Part shown: positions 18,875-28,666 of the stretch, piece after piece | Position numbering within the stretch: position 1 is the stretch's first letter | Layout: every line of letters starts with the position of its first letter | From: G965205255 sp965205255 | GTDB taxonomy: Bacteria; Pseudomonadota; Gammaproteobacteria; Pseudomonadales; Endozoicomonadaceae | Direction of reading: 5' to 3' | DNA length: 64,000 nucleotides | Assembly (NCBI GenBank): GCA_965205255.1 | Contig: OZ242051.1 | Location: forward strand, 2,914,001 to 2,978,000 | Notes under the pieces: generated by a model | Told to the model about the DNA's origin: nothing | What the model saw: only the letters and a program-made list of their open reading frames with translations | Databases searched by the model: none | Made by a program: the position numbers and the translations under genes

Positions 18875-19034
18875 TTATACAAAAACCTACTTCTCACTTC
18901 TTGTGACGCTACTTTTTTATCTTGCTGTTATGTATTGAATCTCTTCGCAATATCAAGTTCATTCCTCACTTCGCTTTTAAGATCAAACCATAAAATCATG
19001 CTCATAATAGTAGTTAGAAATACGGTTTGGTATT
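18875..19034 (+). repeat. dispersed repeat family A, reference copy
   Basis: About 160 bases. The left end is TATACAAAAACCTACTTCTC and the right end is AGTTAGAAATACGGTTTGGT plus ATTA; these are imperfect terminal inverted repeats of about 22 bases. Internal conserved blocks are CGCTACTTTTTTATCTTGCT, GTTATGTATTGAATCTCTTC, GCAATATCAAGTTCATTCCT and AAACCATAAAATCATGCTCA. It has no coding capacity. Size, terminal inversion and TA-rich ends are typical of a miniature inverted-repeat element. The following 19035-19651 contains only a doubtful 79-codon frame at 19083-19322 and no gene I support. Confidence 0.8.
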
Positions 19035-19651
19035 AGAAGCAGGCTCTCGTATTAAAAGTGAATTATATTTAAATCAGTATGGGTGGTAACTGACGCTAGG
19101 TTAGTCCTGCTTCTCATTAACACCGTTGTTTTGATAGTCTATGGTCATTTGAGTCACCCGCCAAAATATAATAAAACTCGAAAAAAACAATCTTTTCTCA
19201 CGTATAAGTCCTTAGTAGTTTTTTTTTACGCAAAAAGCATTTTCAGCTTGGTTTGTAACAGCTTCAATGAGGTGTACCACGAAAGTTTGAAAGAAGTGGT
19301 TAGCATTAAACAGGTAGCTTAGATTCAAAAAGAACCTTAACTTAGGAGCATGCTATCTAAACAATTGGGTTCTCTTCTATCATCTGCTAAAAATGTAGGT
19401 GCTTGGGAGTATCTGGAGCCTATTAACTATTAGGTTTTGATGAATTGGGAGCTGTAGTGATGATCTGCGGTTTCTTATGGTTGTCATTATGAAACATCAA
19501 CAGCTCTTTGTATTAAATTACGTTTTGTTAGCTATATGTCACTCCTCAAGGCGGGAATCTACAAATATTATTAATTAATCAATATTTCTGATTTCCGCTT
19601 TTACAGGAGGCGTGATATTTGTAACAATTTATAAATTGAAACCACGATCAA

Positions 19652-20320
19652 TTATTTTTTTCCAGCTGTTTTTTCCTCAAGAAACTTGAAATCTGTGTTT
19701 AAGTGCTCTTTAACCGCCATAATTTGTCTTACAAGATGAGCAAGGGATTTGGTTCCCATTTTTTTCATTACATGAGAACGATGTATTTCTACTGTTCTTT
19801 GACTTAAACCGATTTCTGTAGCAATCAGTTTATTAGCCTTGCCTTCAACAACATGATGGAGTACTTCGTATTCTCTGTCAGATAAAGAGGAGACTCTGCG
19901 AAGAATATTTTTGTGTTCAAGTAATTCACTACGCTGTTTGCTATCCAGTTTTAGAGCATCATTAATAAGATCAAGCAATTCCTGATCCCTGAAAGGCTTT
20001 TGAATAAAATCCATTGCACCTTCTTTGATAGCACGAACGGCCATTGGTACATCACCATGTCCAGTGATAAAAATAATAGGTAAAATACAGTGCATAGCGT
20101 TTAACTTGCTTTGAAGTTCAAGACCGCTCATGCTCGGCATGCGTATGTCCAGTACAATGCAACCAGGGCGATTTTCCTCATAGGTTTCAAGAAAGTGACG
20201 AGGATTGATGAACGTTTCACTTTTTTGGCCTACCGAATTTAAAAGCAGTTTTAAAGAATCTCTGACTGCTTCATCGTCATCAATTATAAATACTACGGGT
20301 TCATTGTTTAGGTTTTGCAT
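19652..20320 (-). CDS. FixJ/NarL-type two-component response regulator, orphan
   Basis: A 222-residue regulator. The receiver domain (about 8-125) has the acidic pocket IIDDDEAVRDS near 12-22, phospho-acceptor Asp58 in CIVLDIRMPSMSG, IIFITGHGDVPMAVRAI near 82-98 and the conserved Lys in DFIQKPF. A LuxR-type helix-turn-helix follows near 140-200 (LSDREYEVLHHVVEGKANKL, IGLSQRTVEIHRSHVMKKMG). The order and the GHGDVPMAV block are those of the FixJ/TodT subgroup. No sensor kinase is adjacent on either side, so the input and the targets are unknown. Confidence 0.9.
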   Translation of the reverse strand: MQNLNNEPVVFIIDDDEAVRDSLKLLLNSVGQKSETFINPRHFLETYEENRPGCIVLDIRMPSMSGLELQSKLNAMHCILPIIFITGHGDVPMAVRAIKEGAMDFIQKPFRDQELLDLINDALKLDSKQRSELLEHKNILRRVSSLSDREYEVLHHVVEGKANKLIATEIGLSQRTVEIHRSHVMKKMGTKSLAHLVRQIMAVKEHLNTDFKFLEEKTAGKK

Positions 20321-20853
20321 TACTACTCCTGTTTTTCTTTGCTGCTACCTGATCGAAACTGTAGCTTTTGATGGTTTTAATACGTACATTTATCACAATT
20401 TTGTTAGTTTTTCACAAAAAGACAACCAAATGCAATATATATAAGTAAAGTTAACTATCTTACAAGGTGTTTGTCCTATGGTGCATCTCAAACATAACTT
20501 TTACTTATAGCATATAAACTGAGTATTTCCTGTTTTATTTGCCTGTATCGTTCATTAGACGGCTCCACTTGTTTAATGTTTGTTATAACAATTTGAATTA
20601 AAAAAGTATATGTTTTAAAACTTGGTTGTTGTATTTATAAAATACCTTTATAAGATTTTAACTTTTCATAAGATTGTAGTTTTGTCAAAATTACAATCAG
20701 CTGTAACGTTATAAATTAAGTTATGTGAGCTGTTACTCTGCATGAAAAAGTGATATCTGCCCAATTAAAAAATCAGTGTAAAAAGCAAAAAATACTCTGC
20801 AGTGCAGGACGTTAAGCTTTGTAGCAAAATTAAGCAGATTAACCAACCCACTG
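20321..20853. other. intergenic stretch without recognisable gene
   Basis: This AT-rich region separates radA (whose 3' end is at 20854) from the start of the response regulator. It must hold the regulator's promoter. I see no repeat-family member, RNA gene or convincing open frame. Confidence 0.5.
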
Positions 20854-22233
20854 CTATATAATAGTATCAAGAGCCTCCGACAGAGAATTAACACCAATAA
20901 TTTTAATTTTTTCCGAATTTTTTTTTGGCTTATTTGCCATCGGCACAATGGCTCGGATAAAACCGTGTTTAGCTGCTTCCCGAATGCGTTCCTGCCCATT
21001 AGAAACTGGTCGAATTTCTCCGGACAGCCCAACTTCTCCAAAAGCTATTGTCTTTTTTGACAGAGGTTTATCGCATAAGCTTGAAACAACAGCTAACAAA
21101 CAAGCAAGGTCAGCACTTGTTTCTGTTATTCGTACACCACCAACAACATTAATAAAAACGTCTTGATTTGCAGTGAATATAGCGCCGTGTCTTGCCAGAA
21201 TTGCCAAAAGCATAGCAAGCCTGTTTTGATCCATCCCTACAGCAACACGACGAGGGTTTCCCAGTTGAGAGTCAACAACAAGAGCTTGTATTTCAACCAA
21301 CAAAGGTCTTGTTCCTTCCCAGAGAACATTGATGATACTGCCTGGTGTATTGTCAGGTGATCTATTCAAGAATATGGCCGATGGGTTTTGTACCTCTTTC
21401 AGACCTTTTTCTGTCATGGCAAATATGCCGAGTTCATTGACTTGTCCAAATCTATTTTTTATTGTACGTATAATTTTGTATCTGCTGTCATCTGAATTTC
21501 CTAGCATTAGTTGTGTGTCAATAATATGTGATAACGTCATTGGCCCAGCCAGTGAATTATCTTTAGTTATATGGCCCACCATCAGAATGACTGTTCCTGT
21601 TTGTTTTGCATAGCGTGTCATGGTAGCAGCTGATTCCCTTACCTGCGCAATGCCTCCCGGAGCGGAATCCATACCATTCATGTACATAACCTGAATGGAG
21701 TCTATGACGATAACGGAAGGCTTTTCATGCGTTGCAATGTTAATTATTTTCTCAACAGATGTTTCAGCCAGCATTTTGAGTTTATCTGATGGTAAATTTA
21801 AGCGTCTGGCTCTTTTTGCTATTTGTTGTAAGGACTCTTCACCAGATACATATAAAGCTGACATTGATTGTGAAACATAACAAAGTGCTTGTAATAAGAT
21901 TGTACTCTTTCCTGCGCCGGGGTGGCCTCCTATAAGCACAGAGCTTCCAGGGATAAACCCCCCGCCAAGTACGCGATCGAGTTCAGAATAACCACTTGAA
22001 AATCGAGGCGAATCCTGAATAGAAACTTCGTTTAATAATTGTATTGAAGCTAAAGAGCCAGAAAACCCACGGAGGTTGTCGGTAATATTAAGTTTATGCG
22101 GTATGCAGGCCTCCAAAGCAATTTCTTTAAAAGTATTCCAGCCTTTACAATCAGGACATTGCCCCTGCCACTTGCCAGATTCGCTCCCACACTCACTGCA
22201 AACAAACGCTTTTCGAATTTTATTTTTAGACAT
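20854..22233 (-). CDS. radA: DNA repair/recombination ATPase RadA (Sms)
   Basis: RadA is a DnaB-like helicase that promotes branch migration in recombination. The 459-residue protein has the N-terminal zinc finger CSECG...CPDCKGW (Cys12, 15, 26, 29), Walker A LIGGHPGAGKSTILLQAL near 97-114, Walker B VIVIDSIQ near 173, the diagnostic KNRFG motif (IRTIKNRFGQVNELGIF near 257-273) and a C-terminal Lon-protease-like domain with FGEVGLSGEIRPV near 403-415. All characteristic residues are present and the length is normal. Confidence 0.96.
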   Translation of the reverse strand: MSKNKIRKAFVCSECGSESGKWQGQCPDCKGWNTFKEIALEACIPHKLNITDNLRGFSGSLASIQLLNEVSIQDSPRFSSGYSELDRVLGGGFIPGSSVLIGGHPGAGKSTILLQALCYVSQSMSALYVSGEESLQQIAKRARRLNLPSDKLKMLAETSVEKIINIATHEKPSVIVIDSIQVMYMNGMDSAPGGIAQVRESAATMTRYAKQTGTVILMVGHITKDNSLAGPMTLSHIIDTQLMLGNSDDSRYKIIRTIKNRFGQVNELGIFAMTEKGLKEVQNPSAIFLNRSPDNTPGSIINVLWEGTRPLLVEIQALVVDSQLGNPRRVAVGMDQNRLAMLLAILARHGAIFTANQDVFINVVGGVRITETSADLACLLAVVSSLCDKPLSKKTIAFGEVGLSGEIRPVSNGQERIREAAKHGFIRAIVPMANKPKKNSEKIKIIGVNSLSEALDTII

Positions 22234-22457
22234 AACTAACAGAATGATATCATTACTAATCTCAGAAAAGTTTAAGAATATTGTGGTTACCGTAATTTTA
22301 CAACCATATTTTATGATTGATATAAAACTATATTTTTAGAGATAATGTCTATAATAGTTTCGGTGGCTTTTTCGGGTGTTAAAAAAATTGTTAATGGGGC
22401 TAGCCTTTCTCAAACACTCAAAAGGTTTTGTGTTATATAAACTATGGAATAGCAGTA

Positions 22458-23291
22458 ATGAAACGAATTATTTGTTTAGCATTTATTTTTTTGTTTGCTT
22501 CTCCGGCTTTTGCCAGTTCAACATTTACTCAAGAACAAAAAGGTGAAATAGGAAAAATAGCATCTGATTATTTGATTGAACATCCAAAGTTTTTAATTGA
22601 AGCCAGTAAAAAATTGCAACAACAACAAATGCAAGATCAGCAACGCAAAGTAGCTGATTTGATTATTGGTAAAAAACCAGGTAGTGGAAGCATTAAGCAA
22701 CTTTTGGATACTAAAGCAACACCATGGACAGGTAACGGAGATGGGGATGTTGCGATCATAGAATTCTTTGATTATCAGTGCATGTTCTGCAGCAAGGTTA
22801 ACCCTGCGTTTGAGTTACTGGAAAAATCTGATAAGAACGTTAAATTCATCTTTAAGGATTATCCTATCTTTGGTAGTCAGTGGGCAGCTTCAAACTATGC
22901 GGCTAATGTTGGTGTTAAAGCATTTAATCAGGGTGGTTCCATGCTTTATCAGAAATATCATAATCAGATTTTTGACTCAGGCAAGAACGAAGGCAAGTTG
23001 AAAATTTCTGATGTAAATAAAGTAGCTCAGAAGCTGAGTATTAAGCTTGGTTCTTCTAAAGTATCAGATAAAGTTCATAAGGTTGACCTTATTAGCTCTA
23101 TTAGTGAAAACATGAAGCTTGGTGAAAAGCTTCAGGCTATGGGAACGCCGTTTATAATTGTGCTTCCTGTTAAGGGTGCAACAGTTGAAAACATGACTGT
23201 TTTCTCTGGCTATCCTGCTAATCCTCAAGGTGGTACAAAAGCTGCTGTTAAAGCATTACAAAAAGCGATTGAAAAAGCGCGGAAGAAATAA
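22458..23291 (+). CDS. DsbA-family/Com1-like periplasmic thiol oxidoreductase
   Basis: Start chosen at ATG 22458 (MKRIICLAFIFLFASPAFAS), which gives a clean signal peptide cut after AFA; the frame extends ten codons upstream without reason. The 277-residue protein has an N-terminal helical region (about 20-80, Gln-rich near LQQQQMQDQQRK) and a thioredoxin-like domain. Its active site is FFDYQCMFCSKVNP (C-x-x-C near residue 110). A cis-Pro loop is visible at MGTPFIIV near 230. The layout matches DsbA-type proteins such as Coxiella Com1 and DsbA2. A role in disulfide formation or isomerisation in exported proteins is likely; the Cys-paired propeller proteins in this window are candidate clients (inference). 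Confidence 0.85.
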   Translation: MKRIICLAFIFLFASPAFASSTFTQEQKGEIGKIASDYLIEHPKFLIEASKKLQQQQMQDQQRKVADLIIGKKPGSGSIKQLLDTKATPWTGNGDGDVAIIEFFDYQCMFCSKVNPAFELLEKSDKNVKFIFKDYPIFGSQWAASNYAANVGVKAFNQGGSMLYQKYHNQIFDSGKNEGKLKISDVNKVAQKLSIKLGSSKVSDKVHKVDLISSISENMKLGEKLQAMGTPFIIVLPVKGATVENMTVFSGYPANPQGGTKAAVKALQKAIEKARKK

Positions 23292-23298
23292 ATGATAG

Positions 23299-23332
23299 TG
23301 CCTGAGTTTTATTCAGAAGCTCAGGCATTTTT
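23299..23332 (+). terminator. rho-independent terminator after dsbA-like gene
   Basis: TGCCTGAG (23299-23306) pairs with CTCAGGCA (23320-23327) around a 13-base loop, followed by TTTTTAG. It lies 7 bases after the stop codon. Confidence 0.85.
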
Positions 23333-23374
23333 AGAATAAGTCTGGAGTCTTAAATTTCTCAGATGTTAATCCGT

Positions 23375-23802
23375 TTATACTTGATATAATGAGGAACAAT
23401 AATTTCTCTTTCCAGACGCTTCAGCCAGTCATAATAAGCAGAAGTGCTAACTTGCATCACACAGCACAATATTACCGCTTGAGAATAATGCGACTTATGT
23501 TTGATAAAATAAAACTTTTCTTTATTTCTTTCGCAAAGAAAGTGTTGTTTTTTTTAGATGTACTTTTTCATGTGTAATTGTTTCACTTCTTTGCGCAGGT
23601 GTTTCAGCTCATCCAGTTAAGTCTCAGCCAGTACTTTTCCATTGAGCTTACCCTCAACTTTACCTTTCCATTTGTACAATATATTTCTTGCCATACCGTG
23701 TCATGTTGTAGCTTCCGGCATTGGATAACCTTGTTTGCGTAACAAAGCTATTGTCTCTTTAAATTCATTTGGATGCTGCTTGTAAGTGCGTTTTTGATTC
23801 AT
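23375..23802 (-). pseudogene. IS3-family transposase remnant (OrfA plus start of OrfB)
   Basis: Read on the minus strand from an ATG at 23802, the sequence gives MNQKRTYKQHPNEFKETIAL, then LLRKQGYPMPEA. Segments MARNILYKWKGKVEGKLNGK, LDELKHLRKEVKQL and HYSQAVILCCVMQVSTSAYY plus DWLKRLE follow. These are the helix-turn-helix and leucine-zipper region of an IS3-type OrfA and the beginning of OrfB. Several in-frame stops and frameshifts break it, and the catalytic DDE part of OrfB is gone. It is a decayed insertion, not a working element. Positions 23803-24032 contain at most a further scrap. Confidence 0.75.
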
Positions 23803-24032
23803 ACTGAACATATTTATTGATTAGCAAATGTTGTCTTTCAATTTAAGTGCCAGGTTCCATTAAAGGAATACTTTATGATGGGTTAACGCCTCTGGAAGTT
23901 TACATAGGGAGGTGTATTGCACTTATTGCTGAAATCAAGCATGTCTATGGTAATCAAAATTGTTATTTGATGGTTTATTTGTGGGGGAGGAGGAGTACTT
24001 TGAGTAGTACTCCACCCTACTTCCAAACAGAA

Positions 24033-25691
24033 TTAACCGTCAATACGCTTGTATTTTATTCGATGAGGGTTCAATTTTTTTTCTTCGGGTAACTGAGCTT
24101 CGTACTCAGTATAGTTGCCTTCAAAAAATTTTATTTTTGAATTTCCTTCATACGCCAGAATATGGGTTGCTATACGGTCTAAGAACCATCTGTCGTGAGA
24201 TATAACCATGGCGCATCCAGGAAAAGTGAGTAATGCCTCTTCAAGTGCGCGTAGGGTTTCAACGTCCAGATCATTGGAAGGCTCATCGAGCAACAACAGA
24301 TTTCCACCATTTTTTAATGTTGCTGCCAGTTGTAAACGTCCACGCTCACCACCAGAAAGCTCACCTACACGTTTTTGTTGATCACTTCCTTTGAAATTAA
24401 AACGACCAATATAGGTGCGGGAAGGGGTTTGATAGTTATTAATGGATAAAATATCCTGTTTGTCGGAAATAGCCTCCCAAACGGTTTTTTTATCGTCAAG
24501 CTCATCACGCATTTGTTCTACATTTGAAATCTTAACAGTTTCACCTGCCACTATTGTGCCGGAATCTGGTAGTTCTTTGCCTGTGATCATTTTGAACAGA
24601 GTAGACTTTCCAGAACCATTGCCTCCTATAACACCGACGATAGCTCCTTTTGGTACACTAAAGCTTAAATCATCGATGAGTAACTTATCATTGAATCCCT
24701 TTGATACATTCTTGAACTCCAAAACTTTATCGCCAAGACGAGGTCCGGGCGGAATATAAATTTCATTTGTTTCATTACGGGTTTGAAAGTCCTGAGACTG
24801 CATTTCTTCAAACTGTGCAAGACGCGCTTTACTCTTGGACTGACGACCTTTAGCATTGGAACGAACCCATTGAAGCTCATGCTCTATCGCTCTTTTTCTT
24901 GATTCCTGTTGTTTTTGCTCCTGCTGCAGGCGCTGTTCTTTTTGTTCAAGCCAGCTACTGTAATTACCTTGATAAGGAAGCCCGTGACCACGGTCAAGCT
25001 CCAAAATCCACCCAGCAGCATTATCTAGGAAGTAACGGTCATGGGTAATGGCAACTACTGTACCGGCATATTTTATAAGAAATCGCTCAAGCCATGCAAC
25101 GGACTCAGCATCAAGGTGATTGGTTGGTTCATCAAGCAATAACATATCTGGATTTGACAGTAGAAGACGGCACAATGCAACGCGACGGCGTTCACCTCCT
25201 GATAATTTATTAACTTTAGTATCCCATTCTGGTAGACGCAACGCATCAGCGGCTATCTCCAGTTTGCGTTCGAGATTGTGAGCATCAGCTGCCTGAATAA
25301 TGTTTTCAAGTTTTGCCTGCTCTTTAGCCAATGCATCAAAATCAGCATCTGGTTCGGCGTAGGCGGCATAAATTTCATCAAGTTTTGCTTGAGAGTTTTT
25401 AATCTCTAAAAGCGATTCTTCAACAATTTCTTTAACAGTTTTGGAAGGATCTAATTCTGGTTCCTGTGGCAGATATCCAACATTTATATCTGCCTGAGGG
25501 CGAGCTTCTCCATCAAAGTCATTGTCTAAACCAGCCATAATTCGAAGTAGTGTAGATTTACCTGAACCATTTAGCCCCAACACACCAATTTTTGCCCCAG
25601 GAAAAAAGGACAGCGATATATTCTTTAAAATTTGTCGTTTGGGTGGAACTACCTTACTAACATGGTTCATTGTGTATACGTATTGAGCCAT
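24033..25691 (-). CDS. ettA: energy-dependent translational throttle protein EttA (ABC-F)
   Basis: EttA is a soluble ABC-F ATPase that binds the ribosomal E site and gates the first elongation steps according to the ATP:ADP ratio. The 552-residue protein has two ABC cassettes. The first has Walker A GLNGSGKSTLLRIMAG near 39-54 and signature LSGGERRRVALCRLL near 163; the second has Walker A IGGNGSGKSTLFKMITG near 355 and signature LSGGERGRLQLAATL near 443. Between them is the arm/linker region rich in Lys/Gln (QKEQRLQQEQKQQESRKRAI). There are no membrane segments. Length and the second-cassette motif are typical of EttA rather than Uup or YheS. Confidence 0.94.
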   Translation of the reverse strand: MAQYVYTMNHVSKVVPPKRQILKNISLSFFPGAKIGVLGLNGSGKSTLLRIMAGLDNDFDGEARPQADINVGYLPQEPELDPSKTVKEIVEESLLEIKNSQAKLDEIYAAYAEPDADFDALAKEQAKLENIIQAADAHNLERKLEIAADALRLPEWDTKVNKLSGGERRRVALCRLLLSNPDMLLLDEPTNHLDAESVAWLERFLIKYAGTVVAITHDRYFLDNAAGWILELDRGHGLPYQGNYSSWLEQKEQRLQQEQKQQESRKRAIEHELQWVRSNAKGRQSKSKARLAQFEEMQSQDFQTRNETNEIYIPPGPRLGDKVLEFKNVSKGFNDKLLIDDLSFSVPKGAIVGVIGGNGSGKSTLFKMITGKELPDSGTIVAGETVKISNVEQMRDELDDKKTVWEAISDKQDILSINNYQTPSRTYIGRFNFKGSDQQKRVGELSGGERGRLQLAATLKNGGNLLLLDEPSNDLDVETLRALEEALLTFPGCAMVISHDRWFLDRIATHILAYEGNSKIKFFEGNYTEYEAQLPEEKKLNPHRIKYKRIDG

Positions 25692-25890
25692 TATTTAACC
25701 TGTGGTTAGTATTGAACAAATAAATGAAAGATACTTAAACATTTCTTTGGGAGCAATGATTTTTTTACTAAATACGGATAAAAAATATTTTGATGCAGGT
25801 ATTTGTTTAGATAATTGATGCCACTGGGTAGGATTGTTTTGTTATTTGCCTTGCAATAGAAGCTTTAACTGAGTAGAATTAGCAGTTGTT

Positions 25891-25910
25891 GGGAATAATT
25901 CTCATTTGTA
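25891..25910 (+). promoter_or_regulatory. probable Fur box upstream of feoA
   Basis: GGGAATAATTCTCATTTGTA is close to the common gammaproteobacterial Fur operator (AATAATTCTCATT core), 60 bases before the feoA start. Iron-dependent repression of feoABC is expected for this family. Confidence 0.6.
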
Positions 25911-25915
25911 TTTAT

Positions 25916-25959
25916 GGCATCATGACTTTATATAGCGTGGCATCATGACTTTATATAGC
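25916..25959 (+). repeat. 21-bp direct repeat in the feoA leader
   Basis: GGCATCATGACTTTATATAGC occurs twice (25916-25936 and 25939-25959), separated by GT and identical at every base. It lies between the probable Fur box and the feoA ATG at 25970. Each copy contains TTTATATA, resembling a -10 box, so the duplication may have doubled a promoter element. Confidence 0.85.
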
Positions 25960-25969
25960 AATTCATATT

Positions 25970-26278
25970 ATGAGTAATTTAAAAAATGCGGACTGTGGCG
26001 AAGAGGTATCCGTCGCAAATCTAGGTGATTCTAAGGGTAAAGCTCAGATTACTTTGGGGGAACTACAAAAAAATCAAGTTTGCAGGGTACTTGGTTATAA
26101 CCAAAAAGGAGCCTATCGTCGACAACTGCTTTCCCTTGGCGTAACGCCAGGTGCAGAAGTTAAAATGGTTCGCAGTGCTCCTCTTGGTGATCCTCTCGAA
26201 TTTCAATTGCTTGGATTTAATTTATGTTTACGCAGAAAAGAGGCGTATGCAGTTAACGTTGAATTATTGGACGGGTAA
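25970..26278 (+). CDS. feoA: ferrous iron transport protein FeoA
   Basis: FeoA is a small cytosolic SH3-like protein that assists FeoB in Fe2+ uptake. The 102-residue product has an extra N-terminal tail of about 25 residues, then the fold: TLGELQKNQVCRVLGYNQKG, RRQLLSLGVTPGAEVKMVRS, APLGDPLEFQLLGFNLCLRR and KEAYAVNVELL. It is followed after 6 bases by feoB, and a probable Fur box lies upstream. All three Feo genes are on the same strand and nearly touching. Confidence 0.93.
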   Translation: MSNLKNADCGEEVSVANLGDSKGKAQITLGELQKNQVCRVLGYNQKGAYRRQLLSLGVTPGAEVKMVRSAPLGDPLEFQLLGFNLCLRRKEAYAVNVELLDG

Positions 26279-26284
26279 GTTTTT

Positions 26285-28666
26285 ATGGGCGCTTTTCCTA
26301 TAGAAGGAAATATAAAAAAATCACAGGATAATAAACGGATAACCATTGCGCTGGTGGGTAATCCCAATTGTGGAAAAACAACATTATTCAATGTGCTGAC
26401 TGGGGCGCGACAAAAGACGGGTAATTGGGCTGGTGTTACTGTTGAGAAAAAGACAGGGCATTATGAGAACAACGGCATGCTTTTTGATATTGTAGACTTG
26501 CCTGGCAGCTATTCACTTGATGTCGGTGTTGGTGAGGTATCACTTGATGAGAAAATTGCTCGAGATTACATACTTTCAAAGCAGGCAGATGTTGTAGTAA
26601 ACATTCTTGATGCAGCCAATATTGAACGTAACCTCTATTTAACAACCCAATTGCTTGAAATGCGCTGTCCGGTTATTGTTGTGCTAAATATGATGGATAC
26701 TGCAAAAGATAAGGGTATCGGGATCAACATTGATATGTTGAGAAAAAGAATTGGTTGCCCGGTTATACCTGTGATTGCCTCTAGCAAGCAGAAATCAGGA
26801 GTTGCTGAACTCAAAGAGTCGATCAATGAGTTTATTTGTGATGGCTCATATTTTCCCGCGAATTTGAGTTACTCTCATCAGGTTGAAGGAATCATTCTTA
26901 AAATTGTTTCCCAAACTGAAACTGTTGCCACAGAAAAGAATATTTCATCTCGCTGGTTAGCGATTAAGTTGCTTGAAGGTGACTCTACATTAGACGGGCT
27001 GCTCAATCAAACCCAGTATGATTCAGTAGTGCAAGCAAGAAAAAAGCTTGAGGTTGCTGAAGGTGAAGATGCTGACATTATTTTTGCAAATGAACGTTAT
27101 GAGCATATTAACCTATTGACACAAGCTGTCGTTCGTCGCAAGCAGAATTTAAGTAAAAATTTAACAGCTAAAATTGATTCGATTGTTTTGAATCGTTATT
27201 TGGGAATACCCATTTTTCTGCTGATTATGTATTGCATGTTCACTTTTGCAATAAAAACAGGGCAAATTTTTCAGGATGTTGTTCAGCAATTATTTGAGGC
27301 TGTATTTGTCAATGGGCTTGGACATATGCTTGGTGTTATGCATGCACCTGGCTGGTTTATAGCGGCTGTTACAGGTGCTGGAGAGGGAGTTGCAACAGTA
27401 GCGAACTTTGTGCCATTAATTGCTGCTCTCTTTCTCTTTTTGGCATTACTTGAAGATACTGGTTATATGGCTAGGGCTGCGTTCATAGTAGATATACTCA
27501 TGAAGAAAATTGGTTTGCCTGGCAAGTCGTTTGTACCGCTGATAGTCGGTTTTGGATGCAATGTTCCGGCTATTATGGCCACACGTACATTACAAAGAGA
27601 ACGTGATCGAAAGCTGTCTGTTATGATGAACCCTTTTATATCTTGCGGGGCGCGTCTTCAGGTATTTTCTTTACTTGCCATGGTGTTTTTTCCTCATGGC
27701 GGCCAAAATGTGGTATTTGCGTTGTATCTTTTGGGGATTGTTGTAGCTGTCTTTACTGGGTTAATCATGAAAAAAACATTATTACCAGGTAAGGTTTCGA
27801 GCTTTGTGATGGAATTACCTGTTTATCATATGCCAACAGCAAGAGTAACGCTGACCCGTACTTGGGACAAGCTTAAGGGCTTTGTCATCAGAGCGGGGAG
27901 GACTATTGTTTTACTGGTGATGGTAATTACAGCGCTAAATACTGTTGGACGAGATGGTTCATTAGGCAATGAGGATACGCAAAATTCGCTGCTTTCAGCT
28001 ATTTCACAAACCATTACTCCTGTATTTAAACCTATGGGCATGAAAGAGGATAACTGGCCGGCAACTGTAGGAATTTTTACAGGGGTTTTAGCCAAAGAAA
28101 CAGTTGCGGGTACGTTAAATGCCGTTTATGGTCAGATAGCATCAAAACAAATGCAAGCAAAACGTTCGTTGTCTGAGCCTTACAGTTTTTGGGGTGATGT
28201 AAAAGATGCATTGAAGACAGTGCCAGATAATATTAAGTTTTGGGCTTCAAGCTTTGGAAATCCATTTAAAAGTGGAGATGTTGATTCAGTTAGCTCTGCT
28301 ACTAAAAATACTATGTATACAATGTTTGGTGGTATAGCATCCGTTTTTGCGTATATGATTTTTGTTTTATTGTATGTTCCTTGTGTGGCAGCAATGGGTG
28401 CAGTAAAACGAGAAGTTGGTAAAAGGTGGATGTATTTTTCTGTATTTTGGACAACATACATGGCATATACACTGGCTACGCTTTTCTATCAGATTTACAC
28501 GTTTGCACTTCATCCAGTTTATAGTTTGAGTTGGATTGGAGGGCTTTTGTCTGGTGTAGTTTGTGTTATTTTTGTGCTCAGGTATTTAGGTAATAGAATG
28601 GATGCCACAGATAAAAATACCCAGAATTTCGATTTAGATGATGGCAGACCTGCTTATGTTGACTAG
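26285..28666 (+). CDS. feoB: ferrous iron transporter FeoB
   Basis: FeoB is the inner-membrane Fe2+ permease with an N-terminal GTPase. The 793-residue protein has G1 GNPNCGKTTLFN (about 25-36), G2 around GNWAGVTVEKK, G3 DIVDLPGSYSL near 69, G4 NMMD near 136 and G5 VIASS near 166. A helical inhibitor domain follows, then two Gate motifs: a first with GFGCNVPAIMATRTL near 425 and a second around GVLAKETVAGTL near 600. Many membrane segments follow residue 300. Length matches E. coli FeoB. feoC overlaps its last codons. Confidence 0.96.
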   Translation: MGAFPIEGNIKKSQDNKRITIALVGNPNCGKTTLFNVLTGARQKTGNWAGVTVEKKTGHYENNGMLFDIVDLPGSYSLDVGVGEVSLDEKIARDYILSKQADVVVNILDAANIERNLYLTTQLLEMRCPVIVVLNMMDTAKDKGIGINIDMLRKRIGCPVIPVIASSKQKSGVAELKESINEFICDGSYFPANLSYSHQVEGIILKIVSQTETVATEKNISSRWLAIKLLEGDSTLDGLLNQTQYDSVVQARKKLEVAEGEDADIIFANERYEHINLLTQAVVRRKQNLSKNLTAKIDSIVLNRYLGIPIFLLIMYCMFTFAIKTGQIFQDVVQQLFEAVFVNGLGHMLGVMHAPGWFIAAVTGAGEGVATVANFVPLIAALFLFLALLEDTGYMARAAFIVDILMKKIGLPGKSFVPLIVGFGCNVPAIMATRTLQRERDRKLSVMMNPFISCGARLQVFSLLAMVFFPHGGQNVVFALYLLGIVVAVFTGLIMKKTLLPGKVSSFVMELPVYHMPTARVTLTRTWDKLKGFVIRAGRTIVLLVMVITALNTVGRDGSLGNEDTQNSLLSAISQTITPVFKPMGMKEDNWPATVGIFTGVLAKETVAGTLNAVYGQIASKQMQAKRSLSEPYSFWGDVKDALKTVPDNIKFWASSFGNPFKSGDVDSVSSATKNTMYTMFGGIASVFAYMIFVLLYVPCVAAMGAVKREVGKRWMYFSVFWTTYMAYTLATLFYQIYTFALHPVYSLSWIGGLLSGVVCVIFVLRYLGNRMDATDKNTQNFDLDDGRPAYVD

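Noticed and set aside
19083..19322. 79-codon frame after family A copy
   Set aside because: GTG start with no good ribosome site and no recognisable domain; likely chance.
23847..24092. 81-codon frame containing DGLTPLEVY
   Set aside because: The short segment recalls the end of IS3-type transposases, but it is too short and on the opposite strand to the adjacent remnant to call.
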